Shown piece by piece: positions 35,479-46,193 of a stretch of 64,000 nucleotides of DNA. The notes beneath the pieces are model-generated. The model did not search any database, was not told the DNA's origin, and saw nothing but the letters and a program-made list of their open reading frames with translations. The stretch spans positions 124,001-188,000 of the forward strand of contig NZ_BCRT01000013.1 in assembly GCF_001552735.1 (NCBI RefSeq). Direction: 5' to 3'. Made by a program: the position numbers and the translations under genes. Every line of letters starts with the position of its first letter. Within the stretch, counting starts at the first letter, position 1. The DNA comes from Sanguibacter suarezii NBRC 16159 (GTDB taxonomy: Bacteria > Actinomycetota > Actinomycetes > Actinomycetales > Cellulomonadaceae).

Positions 35479-35520
35479 GTTGCTTGTGTAAGTACTGCAG
35501 TCGGGACGAAAGTCTTGCGG

Positions 35521-35545
35521 CGCCCCAGCATGCCAGCTCGGGGCG
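35521..35545 (-). terminator. Weak hairpin after gltD
   Basis: CGCCCCAGC (35521-35529) pairs with GCTCGGGGCG (35536-35545) apart from one bulged base, starting 6 bases after the gltD stop. It may end the gltBD transcript before pyk. Confidence 0.35.
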
Positions 35546-35550
35546 TGAGG

Positions 35551-37017
35551 TCAGGGCCGCAACGCGACGGTGGTGGCCTTGACGGGCGCCGGGAGCTCGG
35601 TGCTGCCCTGCAGGTATGCATCTACCGTAGCTGCCGTTGCCCGTCCTTCGGCAATGGCCCACACGATGAGAGACTGCCCGCGACCTGCGTCTCCGGTGAC
35701 GAACACACCCGGGACCGAGGAGGAGAAGTCCGGCCGGCGTGCCAGCAGGCCCCGTGACGTGACCTCCGAGCCTGCCTGGGCGACGATCGACTCGGTCTCC
35801 GGACCGGTGAAGCCCATGGCGATGAGCACGAGGTCGGCCGGGATGATCCGCTCGGTTCCCGGCGCCGGTGCGCGCCGCCCGTCGGGCAGGTACTCGGTCG
35901 TGGCGACCTTGAGCGCGACGAGCTTGCCCTCAGAGTTGCCGATGAACTCCACGGTCGAGGCGAGGTAGTCCCGCTCCCCGCCCTCCGCGTGCGAGCTGGA
36001 CACCTCGAAGAGCAGCGGGTCGACCGGCCACGGCTGGCTCGCGGGGCGCTGCAGCGGCGGCCGCTTGCCGATGGCCAGCGTGGTCACCGATGCCGCACCC
36101 TGACGCAGCGAGGTGCCGATGCAGTCCGACCCGGTGTCCCCGCCACCGATGACGATGACGTGCTTGCCGGTCGCCAGGATCTGGTCCGGGACCTCCTTGC
36201 CGGCCACCACGGCGTTCGCCTGGGGCAGGAAGTCCATGGCGAAGTGCACGCCGTCCAGGTCCTTGCCGGGGATCTCCAACGCACGCGGGACGGTCGCCCC
36301 GGTGGCCACGATGACCGCGTCGAAGCGGGCGCGCAGCTCCTCCCAGGTGAGGTCGACGCCGATCTCCACACCGGCACGGAACCGGGTGCCCTCAGCCTTC
36401 ATCTGCGCCAGACGGCGGTCGATGTGGCTCTTCTCGAGCTTGAAGTCGGGGATGCCGTAGCGCAGCAGCCCGCCGATGGCGTCGTCGCGCTCGTAGACCG
36501 CGACGGTGTGCCCGGCCCGGGTGAGCTGCTGGGCGGCGGCCAGCCCGGCCGGGCCGGAGCCGACGACGGCCACGGTCTTGCCGGTGAGGCGCTGCGGGAT
36601 CTTCGGCACGACGTAGCCGCGCTCGAAGGCCTCGTCGATGATCGACACCTCGACGTTCTTGATGGTCACCGCCGGCTGGTTGATGCCCAGCACGCAGCTC
36701 GACTCGCACGGCGCCGGGCACACCCGACCGGTGAACTCGGGGAAGTTGTTCGTCGCGTGCAGACGCTCGATCGCGTCCTCCCACTCCCCTCGCCAGACCA
36801 GGTCGTTCCAGTCCGGGATGAGGTTGCCCAGCGGGCAGCCCTGGTGGCAGAACGGGATGCCGCAGTCCATGCAGCGTCCGGCCTGGACGGTGACGAAGGC
36901 CGAGTTCTCGACTCGGTGCTCGTGCACCTCGCGCCAGTCCAGCAGCCGCACCTCGACGGGGCGGTACGCCGGCAGCTCGCGCTGACGAACCTTCAAGAAA
37001 CCACGTGGATCAGCCAC
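35551..37017 (-). CDS. gltD: Glutamate synthase small subunit
   Basis: GltD passes electrons from NADPH to GltB, which makes two glutamates from glutamine and 2-oxoglutarate. The 488-residue product has N-terminal iron-sulfur Cys clusters ([14 protein letters not shown] and CPAPCESSC), FAD-binding [15 protein letters not shown], and NADPH-binding [13 protein letters not shown]. The GTG start at 37017 overlaps the end of gltB by 8 bases, so the two subunits are translated together. The GTG gives the standard start [10 protein letters not shown]. Confidence 0.96.
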   Translation of the reverse strand: MADPRGFLKVRQRELPAYRPVEVRLLDWREVHEHRVENSAFVTVQAGRCMDCGIPFCHQGCPLGNLIPDWNDLVWRGEWEDAIERLHATNNFPEFTGRVCPAPCESSCVLGINQPAVTIKNVEVSIIDEAFERGYVVPKIPQRLTGKTVAVVGSGPAGLAAAQQLTRAGHTVAVYERDDAIGGLLRYGIPDFKLEKSHIDRRLAQMKAEGTRFRAGVEIGVDLTWEELRARFDAVIVATGATVPRALEIPGKDLDGVHFAMDFLPQANAVVAGKEVPDQILATGKHVIVIGGGDTGSDCIGTSLRQGAASVTTLAIGKRPPLQRPASQPWPVDPLLFEVSSSHAEGGERDYLASTVEFIGNSEGKLVALKVATTEYLPDGRRAPAPGTERIIPADLVLIAMGFTGPETESIVAQAGSEVTSRGLLARRPDFSSSVPGVFVTGDAGRGQSLIVWAIAEGRATAATVDAYLQGSTELPAPVKATTVALRP

Positions 37018-40000
37018 GGGAGCCCTCCAAAATCTCTTCCCAGACGCCGGGCGCGGACAGGTCGACACCGTCGGCGTCAGCCTGCGCGAGCGCCGTGCGG
37101 ATGCGTGCGTACTCCGTGGGCAGGATCTTCGTGAACCGCTCGCGAGCGGCTGCGAAGTCGGCGAGCAGCACGTCGGCCACCCGCGAGTGGGTCTCGTCGA
37201 GGTGCCTGCGCAGCAGGTCCTCCACGACGACCGCGTCGTCGTCGTCCAGACCGGAGAGCGTCAGCTCACCGCTGGCTGCCGCCGCGACGTTGAGCGCCTC
37301 CCGGCGCAGGTCCAGCACGTAGGCGACCCCACCGGACATCCCGGCGCCGAAGTTGCGACCTGTCCCGCCGAGCACCAGGACGGTGCCGCCGGTCATGTAC
37401 TCGCAGCCGTGGTCGCCCACGCCCTCCACGACGAGGGTCGCACCGGAGTTGCGCACCCCGAAGCGTTCCCCGACCGAGCCGCGCAGGAAGATCTCCCCCG
37501 ACGTGGCGCCGTAGCCGATGACGTTGCCGGCGATGACGTTGCTCGGGCCGGTGAGCACCGCGGAGCGGTCCGGGCGCACGATGATGCGTCCCCCGGACAG
37601 TCCCTTGCCGACGTAGTCGTTGGCGTCGCCGAACAGCCGCAGCGTGATCCCGTGAGGCAGGAAGGCCCCGAGGGACTGCCCGGCGGACCCGGTGAGCGTG
37701 ACGGAGATGGTGTCGTCGGGCAGGCCCGCTCCGCGGTAGCGCTTGGTCACCTCGTGCCCGAGCATCGTCCCGACGGTGCGGTTGACGTTGCGCACCGGCA
37801 GAGCGATCTCGACCGGCGCACCGGTCTCCAGAGCGTCCGCCGCGAGGGTGATGAGCTGGTTGTCCAGGGCCCGGGCGAGGCCGTGGTCCTGGGTCGTGGT
37901 GTTGCGCAGCGACGAGCCCTCGACCGGCTGGGGCACCTCGAGCACCGGAGCGAGGTCCAGGCCCTGCGCCTTCCAGTGGTCGATCGCGCGGCGGGCGTCG
38001 AGGGTCTCCACCCGGCCCACCGCCTCCTCGATCGAGCGGAAGCCGAGCGCGGCGAGGTGCTCGCGCACCTCCTGGGCGATGAACTCGAAGAAGTTCACCA
38101 CGAACTCGGGCTTGCCGGTGAAGCGGGCCCGCAGCTCGGGGTTCTGCGTCGCCACGCCCACCGGGCAGGTGTCCAGGTGGCACACCCGCATCATGACGCA
38201 GCCGGAGACGACCATCGGAGCGGTCGCGAAGCCGAACTCCTCTGCGCCCAGCAGGGCGCCGACGATGACGTCGCGGCCGGTCTTCATCTGACCGTCGACC
38301 TGCACCACGATGCGGTCGCGCAGGTTGTTGAGCACGAGGGTCTGCTGGGTCTCGGCCAGGCCGATCTCCCACGGGGTCCCGGCGTGCTTGAGCGAGGTGA
38401 GCGGGCTCGCGCCCGTGCCGCCGTCGTGCCCGGAGATGAGCACGACGTCCGCGTGCGCCTTGGACACACCGGCCGCGACCGTCCCGACGCCGAACTCGGA
38501 GACGAGCTTGACGTGGATCCGGGCGACCGGGTTGGCGTTCTTGGCGTCGTGGATGAGCTGGGCGAGGTCCTCGATCGAGTAGATGTCGTGGTGTGGCGGC
38601 GGGGAGATGAGCCCGACGCCGGGGGTCGAGTGGCGCGTCTTGGCGACCCACGGGTAGACCTTGTGCCCGGGCAGCTGACCACCCTCGCCGGGCTTGGCGC
38701 CCTGGGCGAGCTTGATCTGGATGTCGTCCGCGTTGGTCAGGTACTCCGAGGTGACGCCGAAGCGGCCGGAGGCGATCTGCTTGACCTTGCTGCGACGAGC
38801 CGGGTCGTACAGGCGCTCGGGGTCTTCTCCGCCCTCACCGGTGTTGGACCGTCCGCCGAGCTGGTTCATGGCGATCGCGAGGGTCTCGTGGGTCTCGGCC
38901 GAGATGGACCCGTAGGACATGGCTCCGGTGTTGAACCGCTTGACGATCTCCGAGATCGGCTCGACCTCGTCGATGGGCAGCGGCGGGCGCAGCCCTTCCT
39001 TGAACTCGAGCAGCCCGCGCAGCGTCATGAGGCGCTCGGTCTGGTCGTCCACGCGCTGGGTGTACTCGCGGAAGACGTCCATCTGCCGCGTGCGGGTGGA
39101 GTGCTGGAGCCGGAAGACCGTCTCGGGGTCGAAGAGGTGCTCCTCCCCGTCGCGCCGCCACTGGTACTCCCCGCCGGTGGCCAGGCGCTGGTGCGCCTGG
39201 AAGTTGCCCGACGCCGGGTAGGCGTCCGCGTGGCGGGCGGCGACCTCGGCCGCGATGACATCGAGCCCGACGCCGCCAAGCCGGCTCGTGGTGCCGGTGA
39301 AGTAGTCGCCGACGAGCTCGTGGGACAGGCCGATGGCCTCGAAGACCTGGGCACCACGGTAGGAGGCCATGGTGGAGATACCCATCTTGGACATGACCTT
39401 GAGCACGCCCTTGCCGAGCGCCTTGATGAGGTTGGTCACGGCCTTCTCGGGGCTGACCGTCACATAGCTCGTCGCGGCGAGGTCCTCGACGGTCTCCATG
39501 GCCAGGTACGGGTTGACCGCTGCCGCGCCGTAGCCGATGAGCAGCGCGACGTGGTGCACCTCGCGGACGTCACCGGCCTCCACGACGAGGGAGACCTGGG
39601 TCCGGGTGTGCTTGCGCAGCAGGTGGTGGTGCACGGCGCTGGTGAGCAGCAGCGACGGGATCGGTGCGAGGTCCTGGTAGGAGTCGCGGTCGGAGAGCAC
39701 GATGAAGCTCGTCCCGGCCTCCACGGCCGCGTCGACCTCGGCGAAGATCTCCTCCAGGCGGGCCCGCAGGGCCTGCCCTCCCCCGTCCACGCGGTACAGG
39801 CCGCGGACGGTGATCGCGCTGAACGTCCCGCCCAGGGACGGCGCCTTGTTGATGTTGATGATCTTGGCGAGGTCGTCGTTGTCGATGACCGGGAAGGACA
39901 GCACGACCTTGCGGGCGTGGTCCGGGGTGTCGGCGAGCAGGTTCGGCTCTGGGCCGATCGCTCCGCCGATCGCGGTGACCAGCTCCTCTCGGATCGCGTC

Positions 40001-41587
40001 CAGCGGCGGGTTCGTCACCTGCGCGAACATCTGCGTGAAGTAGTCGAAGAGCACCCGCGGGCGGTTGGAGAGCACAGCCACAGGGGTGTCGGTGCCCATC
40101 GCGCCGAGCGGCTCGGTCCCGGTGTTGGCCATCGGGGTGAGGAGGATCTTGACCTCCTCCTCGGTGTAGCCGAAGGCGCGCTGACGACGCTGCACGGACG
40201 CCGGGGAGTGGATGACGTGCTCGCGGTCAGGCAAGGAGTCCAGGTAGATCGAGTTCTCGGTGACCCACTGGTGGTACGGACGCTGTGCGGCGAGCTGGGA
40301 CTTGACCTCGTCGTCGGAGACGATGCGTCCGGCGGCGGTGTCGACGAGGAACATCTTGCCGGGCTCCAGGCGCCCCTTCTGCACGATGGTCGCGGGGTCG
40401 AGGTCCAGCACGCCGGCCTCGGAGGCGAGGACGACGAGGCCGTCCTCGGTCACCCAGAACCGGCCCGGGCGCAGTCCGTTGCGGTCCAGCACGGCGCCGA
40501 TGAGGGTGCCGTCGGTGAAGGTCAGGCACGCGGGACCGTCCCACGCCTCCATGAGGTTGGCGTGGTACTCGTAGAACGCCCGTCGCTCCGGTGACATCTC
40601 GGCGTGGTTCTCCCACGCCTCGGGGATCATCATGAGCACGGAGTGCGGCAGCGACCGCCCTCCCAGGTGCAGCAGCTCGAGCACCTCGTCGAAGGACGCG
40701 GAGTCGCTCGACCCGTCCGAGCAGATCGGCAGCAGCGAGCCGAGCTCTCCCAGGTGCTCGCTGTGCAGCTTGCCCTGACGGGCGGCCATCCAGTTCCGGT
40801 TCCCGCGCACGGTGTTGATCTCACCGTTGTGGGCGATCAGCCGGAACGGCTGGGCGAGCGGCCAGGACGGGAAGGTGTTGGTCGAGAAGCGGGAGTGGAC
40901 CAGCGCGATCTCGCTCGCGTAGCGAGGGTCGGACAGGTCCGGGAAGAACGGCTCGAGCTGGGCCGTGGTGAGCATGCCCTTGTACGTGAGCGTCCGAGCG
41001 GACAGCGAGGCGAAGAACAGTCCCAGCTCGTTCTCGGCCCGCTTGCGCAGGCGGAAGGTACGGCGGTCGAGCTCGATGCCGGAGAGCTCGCGGGACGGGT
41101 CGGCGAGCACGACCTGACGGAAGGTCGGCATGGATGCTCGAGCGCTGGGACCCACGAGGTCCGCGGTCACCGGGACGTCACGCCAAGCGAGGACGTCGAG
41201 CTTCTCCTCGGCGGCGATCGCCTCGACGGCGCGGGCGACCTCGTCGGCCTCCTGGCGGTCCTGGGGCAGGAAGGCCATGCCGATGGCGTAGGAGCCCAGC
41301 GGCGGCAGGTCCACCGCGACGACGTCGCGGATGAAGGCGTCGGGGATCTGGGTGAGGATCCCGGCGCCGTCACCGCTGTTCTCCTCAGCACCCACCGCAC
41401 CGCGGTGGTCGAGGTTGAGCAGCGCGGTCAGGCCTGCGTCGACGATGTCCCGGCCGGGTGTCCCCCGCAACGTCGCCACGAACGCCACACCGCAGGCGTC
41501 GTGCTCGGCGCGCGGGTCGTACAGCCCCTGCGCGAACGGTGCGTCTGGCCTAGGGGAACTGCTTGCACTTTTCAGCGGCGTGGTCAT
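37010..41587 (-). CDS. gltB: Glutamate synthase large subunit
   Basis: The 1525-residue subunit contains the glutamine amidotransferase, whose catalytic N-terminal Cys is Cys 32 ([13 protein letters not shown]) after removal of a 31-residue propeptide. A central domain, the FMN-binding synthase domain with [14 protein letters not shown], the 3Fe-4S Cys cluster ([15 protein letters not shown]) and a C-terminal beta-helix ([17 protein letters not shown]) follow. The ATG at 41587 follows GAGGA at a fair distance. A GlnR-like box lies about 100 bases upstream, so nitrogen control is likely. It is co-translated with gltD. Confidence 0.97.
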   Translation of the reverse strand: MTTPLKSASSSPRPDAPFAQGLYDPRAEHDACGVAFVATLRGTPGRDIVDAGLTALLNLDHRGAVGAEENSGDGAGILTQIPDAFIRDVVAVDLPPLGSYAIGMAFLPQDRQEADEVARAVEAIAAEEKLDVLAWRDVPVTADLVGPSARASMPTFRQVVLADPSRELSGIELDRRTFRLRKRAENELGLFFASLSARTLTYKGMLTTAQLEPFFPDLSDPRYASEIALVHSRFSTNTFPSWPLAQPFRLIAHNGEINTVRGNRNWMAARQGKLHSEHLGELGSLLPICSDGSSDSASFDEVLELLHLGGRSLPHSVLMMIPEAWENHAEMSPERRAFYEYHANLMEAWDGPACLTFTDGTLIGAVLDRNGLRPGRFWVTEDGLVVLASEAGVLDLDPATIVQKGRLEPGKMFLVDTAAGRIVSDDEVKSQLAAQRPYHQWVTENSIYLDSLPDREHVIHSPASVQRRQRAFGYTEEEVKILLTPMANTGTEPLGAMGTDTPVAVLSNRPRVLFDYFTQMFAQVTNPPLDAIREELVTAIGGAIGPEPNLLADTPDHARKVVLSFPVIDNDDLAKIININKAPSLGGTFSAITVRGLYRVDGGGQALRARLEEIFAEVDAAVEAGTSFIVLSDRDSYQDLAPIPSLLLTSAVHHHLLRKHTRTQVSLVVEAGDVREVHHVALLIGYGAAAVNPYLAMETVEDLAATSYVTVSPEKAVTNLIKALGKGVLKVMSKMGISTMASYRGAQVFEAIGLSHELVGDYFTGTTSRLGGVGLDVIAAEVAARHADAYPASGNFQAHQRLATGGEYQWRRDGEEHLFDPETVFRLQHSTRTRQMDVFREYTQRVDDQTERLMTLRGLLEFKEGLRPPLPIDEVEPISEIVKRFNTGAMSYGSISAETHETLAIAMNQLGGRSNTGEGGEDPERLYDPARRSKVKQIASGRFGVTSEYLTNADDIQIKLAQGAKPGEGGQLPGHKVYPWVAKTRHSTPGVGLISPPPHHDIYSIEDLAQLIHDAKNANPVARIHVKLVSEFGVGTVAAGVSKAHADVVLISGHDGGTGASPLTSLKHAGTPWEIGLAETQQTLVLNNLRDRIVVQVDGQMKTGRDVIVGALLGAEEFGFATAPMVVSGCVMMRVCHLDTCPVGVATQNPELRARFTGKPEFVVNFFEFIAQEVREHLAALGFRSIEEAVGRVETLDARRAIDHWKAQGLDLAPVLEVPQPVEGSSLRNTTTQDHGLARALDNQLITLAADALETGAPVEIALPVRNVNRTVGTMLGHEVTKRYRGAGLPDDTISVTLTGSAGQSLGAFLPHGITLRLFGDANDYVGKGLSGGRIIVRPDRSAVLTGPSNVIAGNVIGYGATSGEIFLRGSVGERFGVRNSGATLVVEGVGDHGCEYMTGGTVLVLGGTGRNFGAGMSGGVAYVLDLRREALNVAAAASGELTLSGLDDDDAVVVEDLLRRHLDETHSRVADVLLADFAAARERFTKILPTEYARIRTALAQADADGVDLSAPGVWEEILEGSRG

Positions 41588-41689
41588 CAACACCGTCCTC
41601 ACGGAGGGCCTGCTTGACGCAGACTTTACTTTTCTGGGGGGATTTATGGGGCGCCTATGGCCCAAACGAGTCGACAGTACTGCGCGCTT

Positions 41690-41705
41690 GTTTCGACGAC
41701 GTTAC
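41690..41705 (-). promoter_or_regulatory. GlnR-like box upstream of gltB
   Basis: On the minus strand GTAAC-GTCGTC-GAAAC exactly matches one GlnR half-unit (GTnAC-N6-GAAAC). It ends 10 bases before a -10-like TACTGT at 41679-41674 and about 100 bases before the gltB ATG. It therefore overlaps the expected -35 region. Only one complete unit is clear; a second is too weak to claim. Confidence 0.55.
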
Positions 41706-41723
41706 GGGTCAGAGTCACTCAGG

Positions 41724-42710
41724 TCACACGCCGTGGGACTCTTTACCCTCGCCCGGTGCGGAGTCGGTCTCGGTGGCGGGGTGGGTAGCGGTGTCGGTTT
41801 CGGTGTGGGCGTCGGTGTGGGCGTCGGCCTCTGCGGCCTCGCGCGCGGCGGCAGCGCGACTCGGATCGGTGTAGACAGACTCTTCACGGCCACCGCCTCG
41901 ACGTCCCACGATGATGAAGGCGACGAGCGCCCCGAGGCCGACGATGATCGACGTCCAGACGTTGAGTCGCAGACCGAGGATGGTCTCGGCCGCGTCGATG
42001 CGCAGCAGCTCGATCCACAGGCGACCTGCCGTGTAGAACATGACGTACAACCAGAATACGCGGCCGTGCCCGAGGCGGAACCGGCGGTCGAGGTAGATGA
42101 GCAGGCCCGCCGCGGCGAGGTTCCACAGCATCTCGTAGAGGAAGGTCGGGTGGAACAACGTCCCGACCGGGTAGCCGGCCGGCAGGTGCTGCGCGCTGAT
42201 CTCCAGCCCCCAGGGCAGCGTCGTGGCGCTGCCGAAGAGCTCCTGGTTGAACCAGTTGCCGAGCCGCCCGATCGCCTGGGCGATGAGCAGTCCCGGGGCG
42301 AGGGCGTCGGCGAAGGCACCGAAGCTCACCCCGGCGCGGCGGCAGCCGATGTAGGCACCGACGGCACCGAAGGCGACGGCGCCCCAGATGCCGAGCCCGC
42401 CCTCCCAGATCGCGAAGGCCTTGAGCGGGTCGCCGCCCTCACCGAAGTACTTGTCCGGGGAGCTGATGACGTGGTAGATCCGCCCGCCGACGATGCCGAA
42501 GGGCACCGCCCAGTAGGCGATGTCGTAGACCTCGTCAGCGGTGCCGCCGCGGGCGACCCACCGCTTGGCGGTGAGCCAGGCGGCGACGAAGATGCCGATG
42601 AGGATCGAGAAGGCGTAGGCCCGCAGGGGCAACGGCCCCAGGTGCCACACGCCCGAGCTCGGGCTGGGGATCGAGGCCAGCACGGTCACGGCCTGCTCGG
42701 TGGCGCTCAC
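41724..42710 (-). CDS. lgt: Phosphatidylglycerol-prolipoprotein diacylglyceryl transferase
   Basis: Lgt moves diacylglycerol from phosphatidylglycerol to the lipobox Cys of prolipoproteins, in the cytoplasmic membrane. The 328-residue product has seven membrane helices, the conserved GGRIYHVI, the signature IGRLGNWFNQELFG, and HPTFLYEMLWN. The C-terminal 45 residues are a cytoplasmic tail of Ala, Thr, His, Asp and Glu (AHTDAHTETDTATH) in a short imperfect repeat. The GTG at 42710 overlaps the trpA stop in GTGA, so it is translated from the trp mRNA. Confidence 0.95.
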   Translation of the reverse strand: MSATEQAVTVLASIPSPSSGVWHLGPLPLRAYAFSILIGIFVAAWLTAKRWVARGGTADEVYDIAYWAVPFGIVGGRIYHVISSPDKYFGEGGDPLKAFAIWEGGLGIWGAVAFGAVGAYIGCRRAGVSFGAFADALAPGLLIAQAIGRLGNWFNQELFGSATTLPWGLEISAQHLPAGYPVGTLFHPTFLYEMLWNLAAAGLLIYLDRRFRLGHGRVFWLYVMFYTAGRLWIELLRIDAAETILGLRLNVWTSIIVGLGALVAFIIVGRRGGGREESVYTDPSRAAAAREAAEADAHTDAHTETDTATHPATETDSAPGEGKESHGV

Positions 42711-43525
42711 GCGCGGCCCGCTCCCGTGCGGGCAGAGCGGACGCCGTCGGCCAGGCCGCGGGCGACGTCGCTCATCGCGGCGAGGCGCTGGGCGAAGGGT
42801 GCATCGCCGAGCAGCGGCTTGACGAAGGCGGAACCGACGATGACACCGTCGGCGTACCGCCCGACCTCGGCGGCCTGCTCCGGGCGGGAGACGCCCAGAC
42901 CCACGCAGACGCGCTCTGCTCCGGCCGCCCGGGTGGCCGCCACGAGCTGCTCGGCCCGGCTGCCCACGGTCGCCCGCTCGCCGGTGACACCCATGGTCGA
43001 GGCCGCGTAGACGAAGCCGCGCGAGGCGGCCGCGGTCAGCGCGAGACGCTGGGGGGTCGAGCTCGGCGCGACGAGGAAGACCTTGTCGAGGTCGCGGGCG
43101 TCCGCCGCGGCGATCCACTCACCGGCCTCCTCGGGGATGAGGTCCGGGGTGATCAGCCCAGACCCGCCGGCTGCGGCGAGGTCCCGGGCGAAGGCGTCCA
43201 CGCCGTAGCGCAGCACCGGGTTGAAGTACGTCATGACGAGCACCGGTGCACCGAGCCCGGCGACCGCCTCGATGACGGTGAAGACGTCCTTGACACGCGC
43301 GCCGTTGTCCAGGGCGATGTTCACCGCGTCCTGGATCGTGGGGCCGTCCATGACCGGGTCGGAGTACGGGATGCCGAGCTCGAGGATGTCGGCGCCGGAC
43401 TCGATGAGGGTCCGCGCCGTCTCGATGGACTGCTCGACCGTGGGGAAACCAGTCGGCAGGTAGCCGATGAGCGCGGCGCGCCCCTCGGCCTTGAGCTCGT
43501 CGATCCGGGCGGCGGTGGCGCTCAC
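42707..43525 (-). CDS. trpA: Tryptophan synthase alpha subunit
   Basis: TrpA splits indole-3-glycerol phosphate and channels indole to TrpB. The 272-residue product carries [20 protein letters not shown], containing the catalytic Glu and Asp, and the phosphate-binding GVSRPEQ and GVIVGSAFV segments. It starts at a GTG at 43525 that overlaps the trpB stop in GTGA, and its own stop overlaps lgt in the same way. The trpC-trpB-trpA-lgt order is common in actinobacteria. Confidence 0.96.
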   Translation of the reverse strand: MSATAARIDELKAEGRAALIGYLPTGFPTVEQSIETARTLIESGADILELGIPYSDPVMDGPTIQDAVNIALDNGARVKDVFTVIEAVAGLGAPVLVMTYFNPVLRYGVDAFARDLAAAGGSGLITPDLIPEEAGEWIAAADARDLDKVFLVAPSSTPQRLALTAAASRGFVYAASTMGVTGERATVGSRAEQLVAATRAAGAERVCVGLGVSRPEQAAEVGRYADGVIVGSAFVKPLLGDAPFAQRLAAMSDVARGLADGVRSARTGAGRA

Positions 43526-44769
43526 GCGTCTGCTCCTTCGGCACTGAGGTCGGTGTCGGCGTCGACGAGGTCGAACCACCGTGCGGCGGTGGCCACGTCC
43601 TTGTCGCCCCGGCCAGACAGGTTCACCAGGATGAGCTCGTCCTCCCGGCCGGCCTCGCGGGCCTCCAGGCCCAGCTTGATCGCGCCGGCGAGGGCGTGGG
43701 CGGACTCGATGGCCGGGATGATGCCCTCGGTCCGGCTCAGCAGGCGCAGCGCCTCCATGGCCTCGGCGTCGGTGATCGGGCGGTACTCCGCGCGCTTGAT
43801 GTCTGCCAGGTAGGAGTGCTCCGGGCCGACGCCCGGGTAGTCCAGCCCGGCGGAGATGGAGTGGCTCTCCTTCGTCTGGCCGTCGTCGTCCTGGAGCAGG
43901 TACGACCGCGCGCCGTGCAGCACGCCGGGGGCGCCACCGGTGATCGAGGAGGCGTGCCGCCCCGTCTCGACGCCGTCGCCGCCGGCCTCGAAGCCCACCA
44001 GGCGGACGCCGGCGTCGTCGAGGAAGGCGTCGAAGATGCCGATCGCGTTGGACCCGCCACCCACGCATGCGGCGACGACGTCGGGCAGGCGGCCGGTGAG
44101 GTCGAGGACCTGCTGGCGGGCCTCGACGCCGATGATCCGCTGGAAGTCACGGACCATGGTCGGGAAGGGGTGCGGGCCGGCAGCCGTGCCGAAGACGTAG
44201 TTGGTGCTCTCCACGTTGGTCACCCAGTCGCGCAGCGCCTCGTTGATCGCGTCCTTGAGCGTGCGCGAGCCGGTGGTCACCGGGATGACCTCGGCGCCGA
44301 GCAGACGCATGCGGGCGACGTTGAGAGCCTGGCGGCGCGTGTCCTCCTCGCCCATGTACACCACGCACTCGAGGTCGAAGAGCGCCGCGGCGGTGGCGGT
44401 GGCCACCCCGTGCTGACCCGCTCCGGTCTCGGCGATGACGCGCTTCTTGCCCAGCCGCTTGGTCAGCAGCGCCTGTCCGAGCACGTTGTTGATCTTGTGC
44501 GAGCCGGTGTGGTTGAGGTCTTCGCGCTTGAGGATGACGCGGGCGCCGCCGGCGTGCGCGGCGAAGCGGGGCACCTCGGTGATGATGCTCGGGCGTCCGC
44601 TGTAGGAGCGGTGGAGCTCGGCGAGCTCGGCGGCGAAGGCGGGGTCGGCGACGGCCTTGCGGTACTCGACGTCGAGCTCGTCGAGGGCGGCGATCAGCGC
44701 CTCCGGGACGTAACGTCCACCGAAGTCACCGAAGTAGGGACCTTGAAGGTTCTGCAGTGATTCAGACAA
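43522..44769 (-). CDS. trpB: Tryptophan synthase beta subunit
   Basis: TrpB is the PLP enzyme that joins indole and serine. The 415-residue product has the PLP Lys in HTGSHKINN, the phosphate-binding [10 protein letters not shown], and the early [16 protein letters not shown] segment. The TTG at 44769 (encoding [13 protein letters not shown], read as Met) was chosen because it gives the usual N-terminus. A GTG at 44847 would add 26 residues of Arg-rich sequence unlike TrpB. The 96 bases between trpC and trpB hold no gene I can support. Confidence 0.94.
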   Translation of the reverse strand: MSESLQNLQGPYFGDFGGRYVPEALIAALDELDVEYRKAVADPAFAAELAELHRSYSGRPSIITEVPRFAAHAGGARVILKREDLNHTGSHKINNVLGQALLTKRLGKKRVIAETGAGQHGVATATAAALFDLECVVYMGEEDTRRQALNVARMRLLGAEVIPVTTGSRTLKDAINEALRDWVTNVESTNYVFGTAAGPHPFPTMVRDFQRIIGVEARQQVLDLTGRLPDVVAACVGGGSNAIGIFDAFLDDAGVRLVGFEAGGDGVETGRHASSITGGAPGVLHGARSYLLQDDDGQTKESHSISAGLDYPGVGPEHSYLADIKRAEYRPITDAEAMEALRLLSRTEGIIPAIESAHALAGAIKLGLEAREAGREDELILVNLSGRGDKDVATAARWFDLVDADTDLSAEGADA

Positions 44770-44865
44770 CGGATGGGGCCTTCCAGGGTTGCGACGGTCT
44801 GGCGCCTGACGGGCGCGCCGATGAGGTCGGACCACCCAGGAGGACACCGGGAGAGCTGAAGGGTG

Positions 44866-45678
44866 TCAGTGCCGGACGGCCCAGAGGGAGGGGTGGGAGC
44901 CGGCGGCGACCAGGTCGGCCACGGCGGAGCGGGGGGACTCTCCGGTGACCAGGGCCTCCCCCACGAGCACGGCGTCCGCGCCCGAGCGGGCGTAGTCCAT
45001 GACGTCGTGCGGGCCGCGGACACCGGACTCGGCGATCCGCACCACGCCTTCGGGCACGGCAGGGGCGAGGCGGGCGAAGGTCGTCCGGTCGACCTCGAGG
45101 GTCTTGAGGTTGCGGGCGTTGACCCCCACGAGGCGAGCCCCGGCGTCGACGGCGCGGGTGACCTCGTCGAGGGTGTGCACCTCCACGAGCGCGGTCATGC
45201 CCAGGGAGTGCACCCGCTCGATGAGCGACTCCAGCACCGGCTGCTCGAGGGCGGCGACGATGAGCAGGACGAGGTCCGCGCCGTAGGCACGGGCCTCCCA
45301 CACCTGGTACGGCGAGACGACGAAGTCCTTGCGCAGGATGGGGATGTCGACCGCGGCGCGGACCGCGGTGAGGTCGGCCAGGCTCCCGCCGAACCGGCGC
45401 TCCTCGGTGAGCACGGAGATGACGGACGCGCCGCCCTTCTCGTACTCCCGGGCGAGGGCAGCCGGGTCGGCGATGGCCGCGAGGGCGCCCTTGCTCGGGC
45501 TGGACCGCTTGACCTCGGCGATGACCGCGACGGCCGCCTCCTGGTTGAGCCGGCTGACGCACTCGAGCGCGTTCGGCTGGCGCAGCGCGCGTTCCTTCAG
45601 GTCAGCGAGCGGCGTGGCCGCCTCGCGGACAGCAAGATCTTCCCGAACACCGACGATAATGTCATCGAGCACCGTCAT
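44866..45678 (-). CDS. trpC: Indole-3-glycerol phosphate synthase
   Basis: TrpC closes the indole ring of tryptophan, forming indole-3-glycerol phosphate. The 270-residue TIM-barrel protein shows [14 protein letters not shown] with the catalytic Lys, [14 protein letters not shown], and the C-terminal [13 protein letters not shown] and VLVGEALV phosphate sites. The ATG at 45678 has GGAGAAGAGG upstream. Together with trpB, trpA and lgt it forms a minus-strand operon. A -10-like TACGAT lies about 90 bases upstream, suggesting its own promoter after the terminators at 45785-45840. Confidence 0.95.
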   Translation of the reverse strand: MTVLDDIIVGVREDLAVREAATPLADLKERALRQPNALECVSRLNQEAAVAVIAEVKRSSPSKGALAAIADPAALAREYEKGGASVISVLTEERRFGGSLADLTAVRAAVDIPILRKDFVVSPYQVWEARAYGADLVLLIVAALEQPVLESLIERVHSLGMTALVEVHTLDEVTRAVDAGARLVGVNARNLKTLEVDRTTFARLAPAVPEGVVRIAESGVRGPHDVMDYARSGADAVLVGEALVTGESPRSAVADLVAAGSHPSLWAVRH

Positions 45679-45784
45679 GACGCCTCTTCTCCCCGAACAT
45701 CGACCGCACCAGCTGAGGCACTCCCCACGGCGGTGTCCCGCATCCGCATCCAGCGGACCTGCTACCGGCCATCGTAGAGCCGAG

Positions 45785-45815
45785 ACGTGACGTGCGACTC
45801 ATCCGCACGTCACGT
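45785..45815 (-). terminator. Terminator upstream of trpC
   Basis: ACGTGACGTGCG at 45785-45796 and its perfect complement at 45804-45815 form a 12-bp stem with a 7-base loop. It lies just downstream of the HGxxPAAW gene and before the trpC promoter region. Confidence 0.75.
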
Positions 45816-45819
45816 GAGA

Positions 45820-45840
45820 CGCGCGGTCAGCGACCGCGCG
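45820..45840 (-). terminator. Hairpin overlapping the stop of the HGxxPAAW-type gene
   Basis: CGCGCGGTC (45820-45828) pairs with GACCGCGCG (45832-45840), loop AGC. The stop codon at 45827-45829 lies in the hairpin. With the next stem it forms a tandem termination region. Confidence 0.5.
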
Positions 45841-46075
45841 CGGCGGGCTGACCGTAGCCAGCGACGGAGAGGATCTTCCCACCCACCAGACCGACGACGA
45901 CGATCGCGGCACCCACCCACACCAGCCACATGGTCGAGATGCACAGCGCGACACCGGCGAGGATCGCCCCGACCACCACGGTGAGGGTGGTGAACCAGGC
46001 GGCCACGGTGTGACCGTGGTTCGCGGGCGGCGCGGCGGGCGGCAGGTACGGGGCCTGTGCGGAGCTGTCAGTCAT
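45827..46075 (-). CDS. HGxxPAAW-family small membrane protein
   Basis: The 82-residue protein has the short NHGHTVAAWF motif, a variant of HGxxPAAW, followed by two membrane helices (about residues 27-50 and 53-72). This small family is found in actinobacteria, often between trpE and trpC next to the Trp-associated membrane protein, as here. Its role is not known. A -10-like TAGGCT at 46106-46111 could start a short transcript about 25 bases upstream of the ATG. Confidence 0.85.
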   Translation of the reverse strand: MTDSSAQAPYLPPAAPPANHGHTVAAWFTTLTVVVGAILAGVALCISTMWLVWVGAAIVVVGLVGGKILSVAGYGQPAARGR

Positions 46076-46193
46076 GGGTCATGCCTTTCATGGAAATGTG
46101 GTCCCAGCCTATCCAATGCTGGCGTGTGCGGGTCACCGCTGGTGAGGGCGGGCAGTCAGGACCGATCGTGGACGCCGGTCGCGGGAGCAGCGG

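Noticed and set aside
37187-40594. Long plus-strand open frame opposite gltB (1135 codons)
   Set aside because: It is fully contained in gltB, which has all catalytic motifs. The opposite frame has low-complexity composition and no ribosome site.
44770-44847. Longer TrpB starting at the GTG at 44847
   Set aside because: The added 26 residues are Arg- and Pro-rich and unlike any TrpB N-terminus. The TTG at 44769 gives the usual start.
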